Notes: a model not told the origin generated them from the sequence alone. Positions 19,601 to 28,634 are shown, counted from the first letter of the stretch. The stretch is DNA of 64,000 bases from Chryseobacterium caseinilyticum (GCF_014837145.1 NZ_JACYFS010000002.1:218929-282928); one strand, 5' to 3'. Translations and numbers: made by a program.

Positions 19601-20297
19601 AAAAGCACTTACGCAGAAAGATACAGACTGTGTGATTCTGGATGTTGGAGCCACAAAAGGAAATGAATATCAGATTATTGAAGAAATTAAAAGTTACGAA
19701 GGTTTAGAAAATCTTCCTATTATTATTTTCACCGAAAGAAGTCTTTCTGCCGGAGAAGAACTCAAAATAAGAGAATATGCAGATTCTATCGTGGTAAAAA
19801 CTGCCCATTCTTACCAGAGAATTTTGGATGAGGTGGGGCTTTTCCTTCATTTGGTTAAAGAGAAAAATTCAAAAGAAAATTATTCTTCGGGTAAAAATCT
19901 GGGATCACTTTCAGAAGTTTTAAATGGAAAAAAGATTCTGATCACCGACGATGATGCAAGAAATATCTTCTCGTTGAGCAAAGCTTTGGAAAAATACCAG
20001 GTAGAAGTTGTGGTCGCGATGGATGGTAAACAGGCGATGGAACAGATGGCGGTAAATTCAGATATAGACGTGGTTTTGATGGATATGATGATGCCTGAAA
20101 TGGACGGTTACGAAACCATCAGAGAAATCAGAAAAAATCAGAAATATTCTAAGTTGCCGATTATTGCTGTGACGGCTAAATCTATGGTGGGCGACCGTCA
20201 GAAATGTATTGATGCCGGTGCTTCAGATTATATTTCAAAACCTGTTGATCTTGATCAGTTGCTGTCACTTTTGAGGGTTTGGCTTTACGAAAATTAA
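16686..20297 (+). CDS. Hybrid histidine kinase CHASE3-HAMP-GAF-HisKA-HATPase with three receiver domains
   Basis: 1203 aa, inner membrane. TM1 about 13-30, extracytoplasmic CHASE3 (about 31-170), TM2 about 178-200, HAMP (about 200-275), GAF (about 290-430), a Gln/Glu-rich coiled coil (about 435-525), HisKA (LANMSHELRTPLNS, His near 535) and HATPase (GIGIPKDK, GTGLGLSIS). Then REC1 (ILLDVQLPVMDGW), REC2 (CVILDVGATKGNEY, acidic pocket EEN rather than DD) and REC3 (VVLMDMMMPEMDGY). REC2 looks degenerate apart from its Asp. The HAMP plus coiled coil resembles a chemoreceptor signalling arm, which matters given the downstream cheR- and cheB-like genes. Confidence 0.92.
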   Translation: MAKKFLRNLQYGVGFSLLVLILSSVASFFSYQRQINNREELSKSKRAITAMKDVMIALLDAETGNRGYQLTGKTSFLEPYNLSMVALPKAMENASEQEVTDVSQQKRIAALEDNVNSRISKLKQFVDRRKNGTVMSEAEMLSGKEDMDNCRQIVREFVKYEEGVLARKDRNLNTSTTTTVIFILFSTLAAVVVTIFFYFKLKNDLLRREKLERQLKTKDHEISRRVNAIKEVANRVAQGDYSQKASDNSQDDLGDLVESLNNMTDSLKTSFDVINASDWRQKGLVALNESLVGNKTLRDVSQESLNQLINYGNCINGAIYLLEDGVLKLSHAFGREKNMKPIFESGEGMIGQTFLQKKVKVYHDLNDDSFTATFAGSELKIKSIALLPIMSGRQIYGVLELSSAENFNENSLQYFTESAANIAVAINAARGREKEQRLLEETQTQAEELQVQHSELESLNTELEAQTQKLQASEEELKVQQEELMQINAELEERSKSLEEKNHLIAERNIEIQKKAEELALSTKYKSEFLANMSHELRTPLNSILLLSRLMAENSEENLNDDQVESAKVIQSSGTSLLQLIDEILDLAKIESGKMDLEYLPVQISDVAEDMRKMFQPLIREKGLEFNINISDKTSGQIVTDRMRLDQVLRNLLSNALKFTSEGKIDLEILPDHKKKDFIIFKVKDSGIGIPKDKQAVIFEAFQQADGSTRRKFGGTGLGLSISREIAKLLGGELVLESEQNIGSEFSLIIPLKNAVKKNPQTVEKEILDVIHTDVEEIINLAEGSEDAVKVITQPVHNIPDEIEDDRNNIQEDDKVILIVEDDTNFAKALLKYSRRNGYKAVAVVRGDHALEAARKYSPVAILLDVQLPVMDGWQAMEQLKSDSSVKNIPVHMMSVLQVKKESLMKGAIDFISKPVALDQMTEVFRKLEDALKKSPKVLIVEENAKHASALSYFLSNFNITLSVETNVEDSVKALTQKDTDCVILDVGATKGNEYQIIEEIKSYEGLENLPIIIFTERSLSAGEELKIREYADSIVVKTAHSYQRILDEVGLFLHLVKEKNSKENYSSGKNLGSLSEVLNGKKILITDDDARNIFSLSKALEKYQVEVVVAMDGKQAMEQMAVNSDIDVVLMDMMMPEMDGYETIREIRKNQKYSKLPIIAVTAKSMVGDRQKCIDAGASDYISKPVDLDQLLSLLRVWLYEN

Positions 20298-20304
20298 TTT
20301 TAAG

Positions 20305-20670
20305 ATGAAGAAAAAAATCTTAATTGTAGATGACGATCCGCGAAATATTTTCGCTCTGAAACTTACTTTAAAATCTGAAGGTTTTGAAGTTCTGGATGCG
20401 TCAATGGTAGATGAAGCACTGTCAGTAATTAAAGAAAATAAAGATATTTCTGTAGTTTTAATGGATATGATGATGCCGGAGAAAGACGGATATCAGGCTT
20501 TAAAAATAATCTCAGAAACCCCTGAAATATCAGATATTCCGGTAATTGCAGTAACCGCTCAGGCAATGACGGGTGATCGCGAAAAATGTCTGGATGCCGG
20601 AGCAAAAGACTACATCACTAAACCGATTAACGTGGAACTTTTATTAAAAGCAATTCAAAATATTACGTGA
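20305..20670 (+). CDS. Single-domain response regulator
   Basis: 121 aa, a bare receiver domain: acidic pair in LIVDDDPRN, phospho-Asp in VVLMDMMMPEKDGY, Thr in VIAVTAQAM and Lys in YITKPIN. It closely resembles REC3 of the preceding kinase. No output domain, so it probably acts as a phosphate shuttle or by protein binding. Its stop overlaps the start of the CheR-like gene (TGATG), indicating translational coupling. Confidence 0.9.
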   Translation: MKKKILIVDDDPRNIFALKLTLKSEGFEVLDASMVDEALSVIKENKDISVVLMDMMMPEKDGYQALKIISETPEISDIPVIAVTAQAMTGDREKCLDAGAKDYITKPINVELLLKAIQNIT

Positions 20671-21500
20671 TGCTGGAGCCGAGTATTGTAAAAGACGAAG
20701 AAGTAGAATATCTCATCAGGGATGTTTACGATCTTTACGGCTACGATTTTTCAAGATACAGCCGTGCATCTTTCAAAAGAAGAGTCAACAGACTGTGTCT
20801 TATCGATAAATTTACCAGCTTTGCAGAACTTCGTTATACGATTATTACCGAACCGGATTATCTGAAACGTTTTGTTGAAGAAATCACGGTGAACGTCACA
20901 GAAATGTTTCGTGATCCTCTGTTTTTTAAAGAACTGAGAGAGCAGATTTTGCCGCATCTGGGAACTTTTCCTCTCATAAGAATCTGGGTGGCAGGTTGCT
21001 CAACGGGGGAGGAAGCGTACTCGATGGCGATTTTGCTGAAGGAGGCAGGGCTTTATGATAAATGCCTCATCTACGGAACAGATTTAAATCCATCGGTATT
21101 GGAACAGGCTAGATCCGGTGTTTTTCCAATGCATCAAATGAAGCAGTATTCAGAAAATTATATGCTTTCGGGAGGGAAAAAGGATTTTTCTGAATATTAC
21201 ACAGCGAATTACGACAGCGTACAGTTTGATAAGAGCCTTCAGAAAAAACTCATTTTATCAACACATAATTTGGTTTCAGACAGCTCGTTTAACAGTTTTC
21301 AGTTGATTATCTGCAGAAATGTTTTGATTTATTTTGAAAAAGATCTGCAGGAAAGAGTTTTTAAACTTTTTGATGACAGTTTAGAGAATTTAGGCTATCT
21401 TGCTTTAGGTTCAAAAGAAACTTTGAGATTTTCAAATCTTAAAAAATCCTATGAAACCGTGAGCGAACAGAAAATCTGGAAAAAAACAGAACATCACTAA
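20670..21500 (+). CDS. CheR-type protein-glutamate methyltransferase
   Basis: 276 aa. N-terminal helical CheR_N (about 1-70, including SRASFKRRVNRLC) and a SAM-dependent methyltransferase domain with motif I VAGCSTGEEAYSMAILL, the acidic loop IYGTDLNPSVLEQA and FQLIICRNVLIYF. CheR methylates glutamates on chemoreceptors. No receptor, CheA or CheW is encoded here, so the target may be the coiled-coil region of the kinase upstream (inference). I use the ATG at 20670; a GTG at 20667 is also in frame. Confidence 0.9.
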   Translation: MLEPSIVKDEEVEYLIRDVYDLYGYDFSRYSRASFKRRVNRLCLIDKFTSFAELRYTIITEPDYLKRFVEEITVNVTEMFRDPLFFKELREQILPHLGTFPLIRIWVAGCSTGEEAYSMAILLKEAGLYDKCLIYGTDLNPSVLEQARSGVFPMHQMKQYSENYMLSGGKKDFSEYYTANYDSVQFDKSLQKKLILSTHNLVSDSSFNSFQLIICRNVLIYFEKDLQERVFKLFDDSLENLGYLALGSKETLRFSNLKKSYETVSEQKIWKKTEHH

Positions 21501-21501
21501 G

Positions 21502-22095
21502 ATGAATCAGAGCATGAATTATGAATATGGATTGGTACTTATCGGCGGATCTGCCGGCAGCCTTCATGTGATAATGGAAATGCTCAAAAAGATAGATTTC
21601 AGTCTGAATTTCCCTGTAGTAATAGTGGTGCACAGAAAACCATATTCCACGAGTGTACTTCCGGTTTTGCTGCAACAGTTTACAGAGATTGAAGTAATTG
21701 AAATAGAAGATAAAACAGATCTTCTGCCCAATAAAATCTATATTGCACCGGCAGATTATCACCTGCTTTTTGAAGATACAAAATCCGTATCTTTAGACAG
21801 TTCAGAAAAGATGAATTATTCGCGCCCGTCTATAGATGTAACTTTCAGATCTGCAGCCGAAATTTTTGGTTTAAATCTTGCAGCGGTGCTGCTTTCAGGA
21901 GCCAATTCTGATGGTGTGGAAGGTTTAAAATATGTGAAGATCAACGGAGGCAGAGTTTGGATTCAGAATCCTGAGACGGCGGAGGTGGACTATATGCCCA
22001 GGATGGCTTTGGGGCAGGTGGAATATGACCTTGTATTCAACCCGGATGAACTGGCAGAATTGCTGAGGAATTTGAAAATAGAGAGAGATAAATAA
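21502..22095 (+). CDS. CheB-type methylesterase domain protein
   Basis: 197 aa, catalytic domain only, without the receiver domain of classical CheB. Catalytic residues are recognisable: Ser17 in IGGSAGS, His44 in VVHRKP and Asp137 in LSGANSDGVEG. It would remove methyl groups or deamidate glutamines on the substrate of the CheR-like protein. It begins one base after that gene ends, so the two are made together. Confidence 0.88.
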   Translation: MNQSMNYEYGLVLIGGSAGSLHVIMEMLKKIDFSLNFPVVIVVHRKPYSTSVLPVLLQQFTEIEVIEIEDKTDLLPNKIYIAPADYHLLFEDTKSVSLDSSEKMNYSRPSIDVTFRSAAEIFGLNLAAVLLSGANSDGVEGLKYVKINGGRVWIQNPETAEVDYMPRMALGQVEYDLVFNPDELAELLRNLKIERDK

Positions 22096-22124
22096 TATAT
22101 TAATTAAGCAAGTTTTTAGAGTAA

Positions 22125-22487
22125 ATGAACAAAAAGAAGATCTTAATATTTGATGATGACACTACAATTCTGGAGGTGGTTACCATCATTTTTGAGGAAA
22201 ACGGTTACGATGTCGAGATTTCCGAAACTTCGCACGACATCATGGAAAGAGTAGAAAATTTCCGTCCCGATCTTATTTTGATGGACAATTGGATCCCGAA
22301 TATCGGAGGTGTGGAAGCCACAAAAAAACTTAAAAATCATCCCGATTTTAAAGCCATTCCCGTAATCTATGTAACGGCAAATAATGATATTGCCAAACTT
22401 GCAAAGGAAGCCGGCGCAGATGATTTTGTTGCCAAACCTTTTAACCTTGATGATATTGAGGAGAAAGTGGCGAAATATCTACAGTAG
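22125..22487 (+). CDS. Single-domain response regulator
   Basis: 120 aa receiver domain: acidic residues in LIFDDDTT, phospho-Asp in LILMDNWIPNIGG, Thr in VIYVTAN and Lys in FVAKPFN. The loop after the Asp (NWIPNIGG) departs from the usual MMPxMDG. Last gene of the operon, ending before a strong terminator. Confidence 0.88.
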   Translation: MNKKKILIFDDDTTILEVVTIIFEENGYDVEISETSHDIMERVENFRPDLILMDNWIPNIGGVEATKKLKNHPDFKAIPVIYVTANNDIAKLAKEAGADDFVAKPFNLDDIEEKVAKYLQ

Positions 22488-22510
22488 ATATAAACAGTGT
22501 ACAGACAATG

Positions 22511-22550
22511 CAAAAATCCTTTCAAATAAAATTAAAAGGATTTTTGTTTT
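22511..22550 (+). terminator. Terminator of the signalling operon
   Basis: Perfect 12-bp stem pairing 22511-22522 with 22535-22546 (core ATCCTTT/AAAGGAT), 12-base loop, T-rich tail. The A-run on the left arm could also stop the converging 22588 gene. Confidence 0.85.
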
Positions 22551-22587
22551 GTCACGTATTTAAATTTTCTTTTTAAATGCTGTTTTT

Positions 22588-24741
22588 TTACTTTCCGCCA
22601 CCGCTGTTTTTTTCAACATCGGTTTTGGTATTTTCTTTTACTTTCTGATTTCCAAAACGTTTCACAAAAGTTAGTGAAACTCCGTGCCAGTCTGATTTGG
22701 TTATATTTCTGTTGCTTCCGATTTGGCTGTACGTCGTAGAGTCAAAATTTGGTCTCCCAAAGATATTCATCAGCTGTAAACTGACTTCCATCTGTGTTTT
22801 CGGGAAGATTTTTGTGGCAGAAATATTATGGAAAACATTCGTCACATTCGCGACAGAATTTCCGCTGTTCTGATTGGAAACTTCTACCCAAGCACTGAGG
22901 TTAATGTTTTTATTCCACAAATTGGTATAGGTGAGATTGGTCGATCCTGACCAGAAACTCAGGTAGTCTGATGCCTCACGCAGTTCATTTCTTTCATTGA
23001 AATCGGTATTGTCTGTATAGTTCCATCCAAAACCGAGATTTACAGTCAGTTTGTTTTTTAGAAATGTCTGGTTGGTATTTGCATAAAGACTGTATTTGTG
23101 TACTTTTCCAAGGAAATTGGTAGGTTCTGAGATAATTTTATCGCCTTCGGTTACATAAGCCTGCCAGTAATCCTGTTTGATGAAGGTGTATCTGGCTGAA
23201 AGAAAATATTTCTTTTTAAATCCAAATTTCATGTAAAGCCTGTCGCTTGGGTTGGGCAGAAGATTCATATTTCCTCTCGTGAAAAATCCGTCGGTTCCGG
23301 GTTGCAGAAACGGGTTGAATTCCGCATACCAAGGTCTCCAGAGATTTCTGTTGTAGGTCAAACTTAAATCATAATTTTCTGAAAAAGAGTATTTCACCAA
23401 AAAGTTCGGTAAAAAAGTTCCGTAAGAATCCCTTCTCGAAGTTCCGGCAACGTCCTGACGAAGTTTGAAATCTATGTATTCATATCTTAATCCAATTCTC
23501 GTCTCCAGTTTCTTAAAAAATGTTTTTGAATAATTGGCGTACAGCGAGCTGATGTTGTCTTCGTAATGAAATACATCTCTGGTTCTTAATCCTTCGGGAA
23601 GAGTTCCGTAAAGCGTGTTGGGAATTACGTTGTTGTTCAAATCTATTTTACCACCAATTTCAAAATTTCCGCCTTCTTTTCCAATAGGTTGAGTGTAGTC
23701 AACTTTCAGGTAATAATTTCGGTTTTCAACATTAGAAATTCCGCCGATTTCCTGAATTTCGGTCTTGTCTGTAAACACTGTATTTCTCAGAAAATAGCTG
23801 TTTTCAGATTGTCCGTTGTAGTTGCTTCCAAGATTGATGTCGAGAATTCTGTTTTTCTCTTTATCATAATATTTATAGAAAACGTTGCTCCCCAAAGTCC
23901 GGTTCATGCTGTTGGAACTCTGACTCTGATTTCTCAGATAATCAAAATTTCCGTTCTTAAACTGCGTAGATTCAAGCTCTGAAGTATTGTCGCCTTTGCC
24001 CTGATAATATTCCAGAATAACACCGACAGTATTTTTATCGTTGATTTCATATTCAGAAGTCGAAGATACAGAAGGGTTTTTGCCTCTGTAAATATTTTGC
24101 GTCGAGCCTTGGGTAATTATATTATTTTCGTTGATCGTGTTCACAAAAGAGCTTCCCTGCACCCAGGTGTTGTCGCTGTAGCTTCCCACAAGCGTTTGTG
24201 TGAAATTTTTTCTGTGGTAATTCAGATTAAAATTGGTGTACTGAGAATTTTGCGTATTCTGTCTGTTATTCAGCGTTACGCTTCCTTTCAGACCTTCATC
24301 GTCACGTTTTTTCAAAACAATATTAATCACAGATCCGGTGGCGTCATATCTTGCGGAAGGGCTTGTGATCACTTCAATTTTCATCAGATTGTCTGCAGGA
24401 ATGGTTTTCAGATATTCCTTAAGTTCTTTGCCTGTAAATACAGATTTTCTGTCGTTGATGTAGACCGTTACAGATTCACCTTCGGCTTTCAGGGCATCGT
24501 TGTTATCAACACTTACCAAAGGCGTCATTCTCAAAACATCCCACGTGGTGTTACCCGCGAGAATCGAGCTGTTGGCAACATTAAAAACCGTACGGTCAAC
24601 CTTTGACTCTACAGTCGGCTTTTTTGCAACAAATGTAACCTCCTTTATTTCATTCACTTTTGCATCTGCACTGTCTTTTTTTTCCTGAGAAAAGGCAAGA
24701 CTACCTATCAGTAAAGCGATCGGTGTTATTAGTTTTTTCAT
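22588..24741 (-). CDS. TonB-dependent-receptor-like outer-membrane beta-barrel protein
   Basis: 717 aa. Signal peptide (KKLITPIALLIGSLAFSQ), then a plug-like domain (about 45-150; ...KVDRTVFNVANS, VTVYINDRKS, IEVITSPSARYDATGSVINIVLKK), then a large barrel of the OMP_b-brl_3 type. The usual N-terminal carboxypeptidase-regulatory-like domain is missing; only a short linker precedes the plug. Ligand unknown. It lies alone, converging with the signalling operon. Confidence 0.85.
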   Translation of the reverse strand: MKKLITPIALLIGSLAFSQEKKDSADAKVNEIKEVTFVAKKPTVESKVDRTVFNVANSSILAGNTTWDVLRMTPLVSVDNNDALKAEGESVTVYINDRKSVFTGKELKEYLKTIPADNLMKIEVITSPSARYDATGSVINIVLKKRDDEGLKGSVTLNNRQNTQNSQYTNFNLNYHRKNFTQTLVGSYSDNTWVQGSSFVNTINENNIITQGSTQNIYRGKNPSVSSTSEYEINDKNTVGVILEYYQGKGDNTSELESTQFKNGNFDYLRNQSQSSNSMNRTLGSNVFYKYYDKEKNRILDINLGSNYNGQSENSYFLRNTVFTDKTEIQEIGGISNVENRNYYLKVDYTQPIGKEGGNFEIGGKIDLNNNVIPNTLYGTLPEGLRTRDVFHYEDNISSLYANYSKTFFKKLETRIGLRYEYIDFKLRQDVAGTSRRDSYGTFLPNFLVKYSFSENYDLSLTYNRNLWRPWYAEFNPFLQPGTDGFFTRGNMNLLPNPSDRLYMKFGFKKKYFLSARYTFIKQDYWQAYVTEGDKIISEPTNFLGKVHKYSLYANTNQTFLKNKLTVNLGFGWNYTDNTDFNERNELREASDYLSFWSGSTNLTYTNLWNKNINLSAWVEVSNQNSGNSVANVTNVFHNISATKIFPKTQMEVSLQLMNIFGRPNFDSTTYSQIGSNRNITKSDWHGVSLTFVKRFGNQKVKENTKTDVEKNSGGGK

Positions 24742-24925
24742 TAAAAGTTTATAATCTTACCCATAAGACACCCGACGGGGAATATTTGTTACAGGAATTG
24801 AATGTTAAATATTGTTAATTAATTTCAAAGTTTTAGTAAGCTGATATTAATGAGGCACTTCCAACAGGAGAACTGTAAAAAGAAAGTTGTTGACACATCA
24901 ATATTATAAATAAAACAGTTTATTT

Positions 24926-25100
24926 GGGCGTATCCCTTTGCATTGCCATTCCACAACGCTGGCAGGGTTTCAAACCCTGCCAGCGTTCCCCACACCAAAT
25001 GCAAGCGGGTCGGGCTATCCTCTTTATCTTTTTTGTTTTGCCAATCCGCAACGCATTCCAAAAACAAAAAAGGATGCCGCTTCTATCCCTTACGCAGAAC
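24926..25100. repeat. Interspersed palindromic element with two large hairpins
   Basis: In the 469-base gap 24742-25210. Hairpin A: 16-bp perfect arms 24955-24970 and 24972-24987 (core GCTGGCAGGGTTT) with a single central base, inside a longer imperfect stem (TTGCATT ... AATGCAA). Hairpin B: 25026-25040 pairs with 25059-25075 (TTTTTTGTTTT / AAAAACAAAAAA). Less AT-rich than its surroundings. I recall similar blocks (GGATGCCGCTTC...ATCCCT) scattered in other Bacteroidota genomes, so it is probably a multicopy element. The short frames crossing it are not genes. The rest of the gap is featureless. Confidence 0.6.
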
Positions 25101-25210
25101 AGATGTTTCAGGCTTTTTCATTAATTTAGCATCATTAAAAATTTCTGATTTGATACACAGTTTCCTGATACATCAGTCAGATTACAACATCAACTTCTCT
25201 GAATAACGAC

Positions 25211-28200
25211 ATGCAACACCAGAAAAATCAATATGTTTTCGATCAGATCAACCTCTCAGGTTTTTCAGTTTTTGATCTGCAAAAGCACTGTTCAGAAAGG
25301 GTTGGTGTTGAAAAGGAAAATTTAAAAGACATTCAGCCTTATTTTATCGAAATCAATTCCGGTGTTTTTTTCAAACCTTCTGCTAACCTTGATTTCCCCA
25401 GCGTTGCGGTAAATTTAATTGGAAGTTCGCTGATTGTAGACTGTCCGTGCGATGCGCCGAAAACCAGAATGTGTACACACCAGGCTCAGGTTTTATATAC
25501 CATTATTGAGCGTCAGGATCTGCGTATTTTCTTCGATGAAAAACTCCGGCGAAAGAAATTAGAAGACTTCGCAAAAGATTACGGCCTGGAAAATGAACCC
25601 AGTCTTGACGACTTCTTTCAATTGGAACACGTCAATCAATCTCTACGTATTGAACCTAAAATAAAAGAGCTGATCAAACTGAATGTTGATGAGCTGAAGC
25701 AGAAATTATTGCCAAAAAACACACAGGACTTTCACGAAATTAGAACTGATCATCAGTCAAAGAAAATATTTCTGCTGATAAAAAAGCATAAATACGATGA
25801 CCGGTTCAGTATTGAACTTTTTGAATCAGAAACCACTCAGTCCGGAAAAATTAAAAATCCGGTAACCTCAATCGACCCTTCAGGTTTAATCTGGAAAGCT
25901 GAGACTGTTGACGATGCAAAATTCTTTACTGCAGTTTCAAAATTTGAAAATAATCTGAACGAAGAAAAAAATGAAGCCGATCTTGAAGCTTTAAAAATCG
26001 TGGTGAAAAATCCTCTCAATCTGCCCGTTTTTTATCATGATAAAAATATTTCAGAAAATGTTTCTGCTAAATCTATTGTTCCGGTTGAAGTAAAACTTTT
26101 GAATGCAGATATTGAGCTTTCAGTTTTCAAAAAAGAATCCTTCTTTGAAATCACTGGCGGACTTTGGCTAAATGATGTTTTGCAGCCATTCAGGAATCTT
26201 AAAATTCAGTTTCAGTACTTTCTTTACCACGAAAACACTTTACACCTGATCACCAATTTGGATATGCTCCGTGTACTTGAGTTTTTCAAATCCAACAGAG
26301 AGATTTTGCTGGTGCATTCATCAAAATTTGATGAATTTAAAGAGAACATTCTTTCCAGCCTGGAAAAGCAGATTAAAATCAATTACTCTTACATAAAACC
26401 CGCTACCAAAAAGCAACTGGAAGAAAAATCTTTTGATGAAAAGGTTGAAAAGATTATCTATCTGGCGGATCAGAATGATTATATTTCAATCACGCCTGTG
26501 ATAAAATATGGTCAGGTGGAAGTACCCGTTTTCTCAAGAAAACAGATTTTTGATACCGATCAGAACGGTAATATTTTTAAGGTTGAAAGAGACGACAGAA
26601 AAGAAATAAAATTCACTGCGGCCATCATGCAGCAGCATCCCGAATTTGCCGAACAGATCGAGCAATACGAGTATTTTTATCTGCACAAAAATAAATTTCT
26701 GGATGAAGAATGGTTTTTAGAAACTTTTGAAAAATGGCGGAATGAGGGAATCATTATTTTAGGTTTTAATGATTTAAAAAAGAATAAACTCAATCCCAAT
26801 AAAGCTGTTGTTAGCATCCAGGTGGTAAGCGGAATCAACTGGTTTAATGCCGAAGTCAATGTAAAATTCGGGAATCAAACGGCATCATTAAAACAACTGC
26901 ATAAATCCATCCGGAATAAAAACAAATTTGTGCAACTCGACGACGGAACCAACGGGATTTTGCCTGAAGAATGGATGAAAAAACTGAACCGTTATTTTCA
27001 GTCAGGTGAAATTTATGACGAACTTCTGCGGTTGCCAAAAAGTAATTTTTCTGATATCAAAAACCTTTTTGAGCAAGACGTTTTAAGCAAAGAAGTTACT
27101 GAGGAAATTGATACGTACAACAAAGCATTTTTTGAAGATCAAAACATTCCCGAGACTGAAGTTCCGGCAGAATTAAAAGCGAACCTGCGCGACTATCAAA
27201 AGCAGGGACTTGACTGGCTGAATCATTTGGACAATTTTAATTTTGGAGGCTGTCTTGCCGACGATATGGGACTGGGAAAGACTGTGCAGATTATCGCATT
27301 TATTCTTTCACAAAATAAAAAACATTCTGAAAACACCAATCTTGTTGTGGTTCCAACTTCTTTACTGTTCAACTGGCAGGCGGAAGTAGAAAAATTTGCT
27401 CCTTCACTCAAAATAATGACGCATTACGGAGCCAACAGAATTAAAAACACAAGTCAGTTTGCCGGTCACGAAATTGTGCTGACCACTTACGGAATGCTGT
27501 TTTCCGATATTCGGTTTTTAAAAGAATTCAATTTTAATTATATTTTTCTGGATGAATCTCAGGCCATTAAAAACCCCAATTCTGAACGGTACAGAGCTGC
27601 AAGATTATTAAAATCACGAAACAAAATCGTTCTCACAGGTACACCGATTGAAAATAATACTTTTGATCTTTACGGACAGCTTTCCTTTGCCATTCCTGGT
27701 TTATTGGGAAGCAAGGAATATTTCAGAGATATTTATTCAACACCCATTGATAAATTTGAATACACCAAAAGAGCAAAAGATTTACAGCAAAAAATAAAAC
27801 CATTCATTCTCAGAAGGACGAAGAAGCAGGTCGCAAAAGAGCTTCCCGACAAAACGGAAATGGTGATTTACTGTGAAATGGGAGAGGAACAAAGGCGGAT
27901 TTATGATGCGTACGAAAAGGAACTGCGCGAATATATTTCGGCAAAAGATGAAGAGGAAATCGCCAAAGACAGCATGCACGTTCTCACTGGACTGACCAAA
28001 CTGAGACAGATTTGTGATTCTCCGGTATTGCTAAAGGATGAAGAACAGTTTGGTGACAGTTCGGCAAAAATCGAAGTTCTGATGGAGCAGATTGAAAACA
28101 AATCTGCCCAGCACAAAATTCTCGTTTTCTCTCAATTTGTCTCCATGCTCGATTTAATAAAAGCGGAACTTTTAGAACGAAATATTTCATTTGAATACCT

Positions 28201-28561
28201 TACCGGACAGACGAAAAACAGAGCCGCCAAAGTCAACGAATTTCAGGAAAATGAAAATGTCAGGGTGTTTTTAATAAGCATGAAAGCGGGTGGAACAGGT
28301 TTGAATTTAACAGAAGCCGACTACGTTTATCTCGTTGATCCCTGGTGGAATCCAGCGGTAGAAAATCAGGCGATAGACCGCTGTTACCGCATCGGACAGA
28401 AGAAAAACGTCATTGCTGTACGGTTGATCTGTCCGAACACAGTGGAAGAAAAAATTATGAAACTTCAGCAGTCTAAAAAAGAACTGGCGAATGATTTGAT
28501 TATGACAGACAGCTCGGTTTTCAAAAAATTATCGAGGCAGGATTTGTTGGAAATCTTGTAA
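25211..28561 (+). CDS. SWIM zinc-finger SNF2-family helicase/ATPase
   Basis: 1116 aa. N-terminal SWIM-type zinc finger near 78-92 (CPC ... MCTH, a CxC-xn-CxH pattern), a long middle region of unknown fold, then the SNF2 motor from about residue 655: DYQKQGLDWL, Walker A ADDMGLGKT (near 685), DESQAIKN, TGTPIENN, and in the C-terminal half SMKAGGTGLNLTEADYVYL and QAIDRCYRIGQ. Such proteins translocate on DNA and remodel protein-DNA complexes. The cellular role is unknown. A downstream hairpin terminator fits a single-gene unit. Confidence 0.92.
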   Translation: MQHQKNQYVFDQINLSGFSVFDLQKHCSERVGVEKENLKDIQPYFIEINSGVFFKPSANLDFPSVAVNLIGSSLIVDCPCDAPKTRMCTHQAQVLYTIIERQDLRIFFDEKLRRKKLEDFAKDYGLENEPSLDDFFQLEHVNQSLRIEPKIKELIKLNVDELKQKLLPKNTQDFHEIRTDHQSKKIFLLIKKHKYDDRFSIELFESETTQSGKIKNPVTSIDPSGLIWKAETVDDAKFFTAVSKFENNLNEEKNEADLEALKIVVKNPLNLPVFYHDKNISENVSAKSIVPVEVKLLNADIELSVFKKESFFEITGGLWLNDVLQPFRNLKIQFQYFLYHENTLHLITNLDMLRVLEFFKSNREILLVHSSKFDEFKENILSSLEKQIKINYSYIKPATKKQLEEKSFDEKVEKIIYLADQNDYISITPVIKYGQVEVPVFSRKQIFDTDQNGNIFKVERDDRKEIKFTAAIMQQHPEFAEQIEQYEYFYLHKNKFLDEEWFLETFEKWRNEGIIILGFNDLKKNKLNPNKAVVSIQVVSGINWFNAEVNVKFGNQTASLKQLHKSIRNKNKFVQLDDGTNGILPEEWMKKLNRYFQSGEIYDELLRLPKSNFSDIKNLFEQDVLSKEVTEEIDTYNKAFFEDQNIPETEVPAELKANLRDYQKQGLDWLNHLDNFNFGGCLADDMGLGKTVQIIAFILSQNKKHSENTNLVVVPTSLLFNWQAEVEKFAPSLKIMTHYGANRIKNTSQFAGHEIVLTTYGMLFSDIRFLKEFNFNYIFLDESQAIKNPNSERYRAARLLKSRNKIVLTGTPIENNTFDLYGQLSFAIPGLLGSKEYFRDIYSTPIDKFEYTKRAKDLQQKIKPFILRRTKKQVAKELPDKTEMVIYCEMGEEQRRIYDAYEKELREYISAKDEEEIAKDSMHVLTGLTKLRQICDSPVLLKDEEQFGDSSAKIEVLMEQIENKSAQHKILVFSQFVSMLDLIKAELLERNISFEYLTGQTKNRAAKVNEFQENENVRVFLISMKAGGTGLNLTEADYVYLVDPWWNPAVENQAIDRCYRIGQKKNVIAVRLICPNTVEEKIMKLQQSKKELANDLIMTDSSVFKKLSRQDLLEIL

Positions 28562-28573
28562 AACAGTTTAATA

Positions 28574-28610
28574 AAAAATGCACGAATTCAAAACAAATTC
28601 GTGCATTTTT
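28574..28610. terminator. Bidirectional terminator between the SNF2 and MBL genes
   Basis: Perfect 15-bp stem pairing 28574-28588 with 28596-28610 (core TGCACGAATT / AATTCGTGCA) with A-run and T-run outer arms. It can stop both converging genes. Confidence 0.88.
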
Positions 28611-28634
28611 GCCTGACAGATACTTCTAAATCAA

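Noticed and set aside
24825..25206. Four overlapping short frames on both strands
   Set aside because: They cover the palindromic element and owe their openness to its composition.
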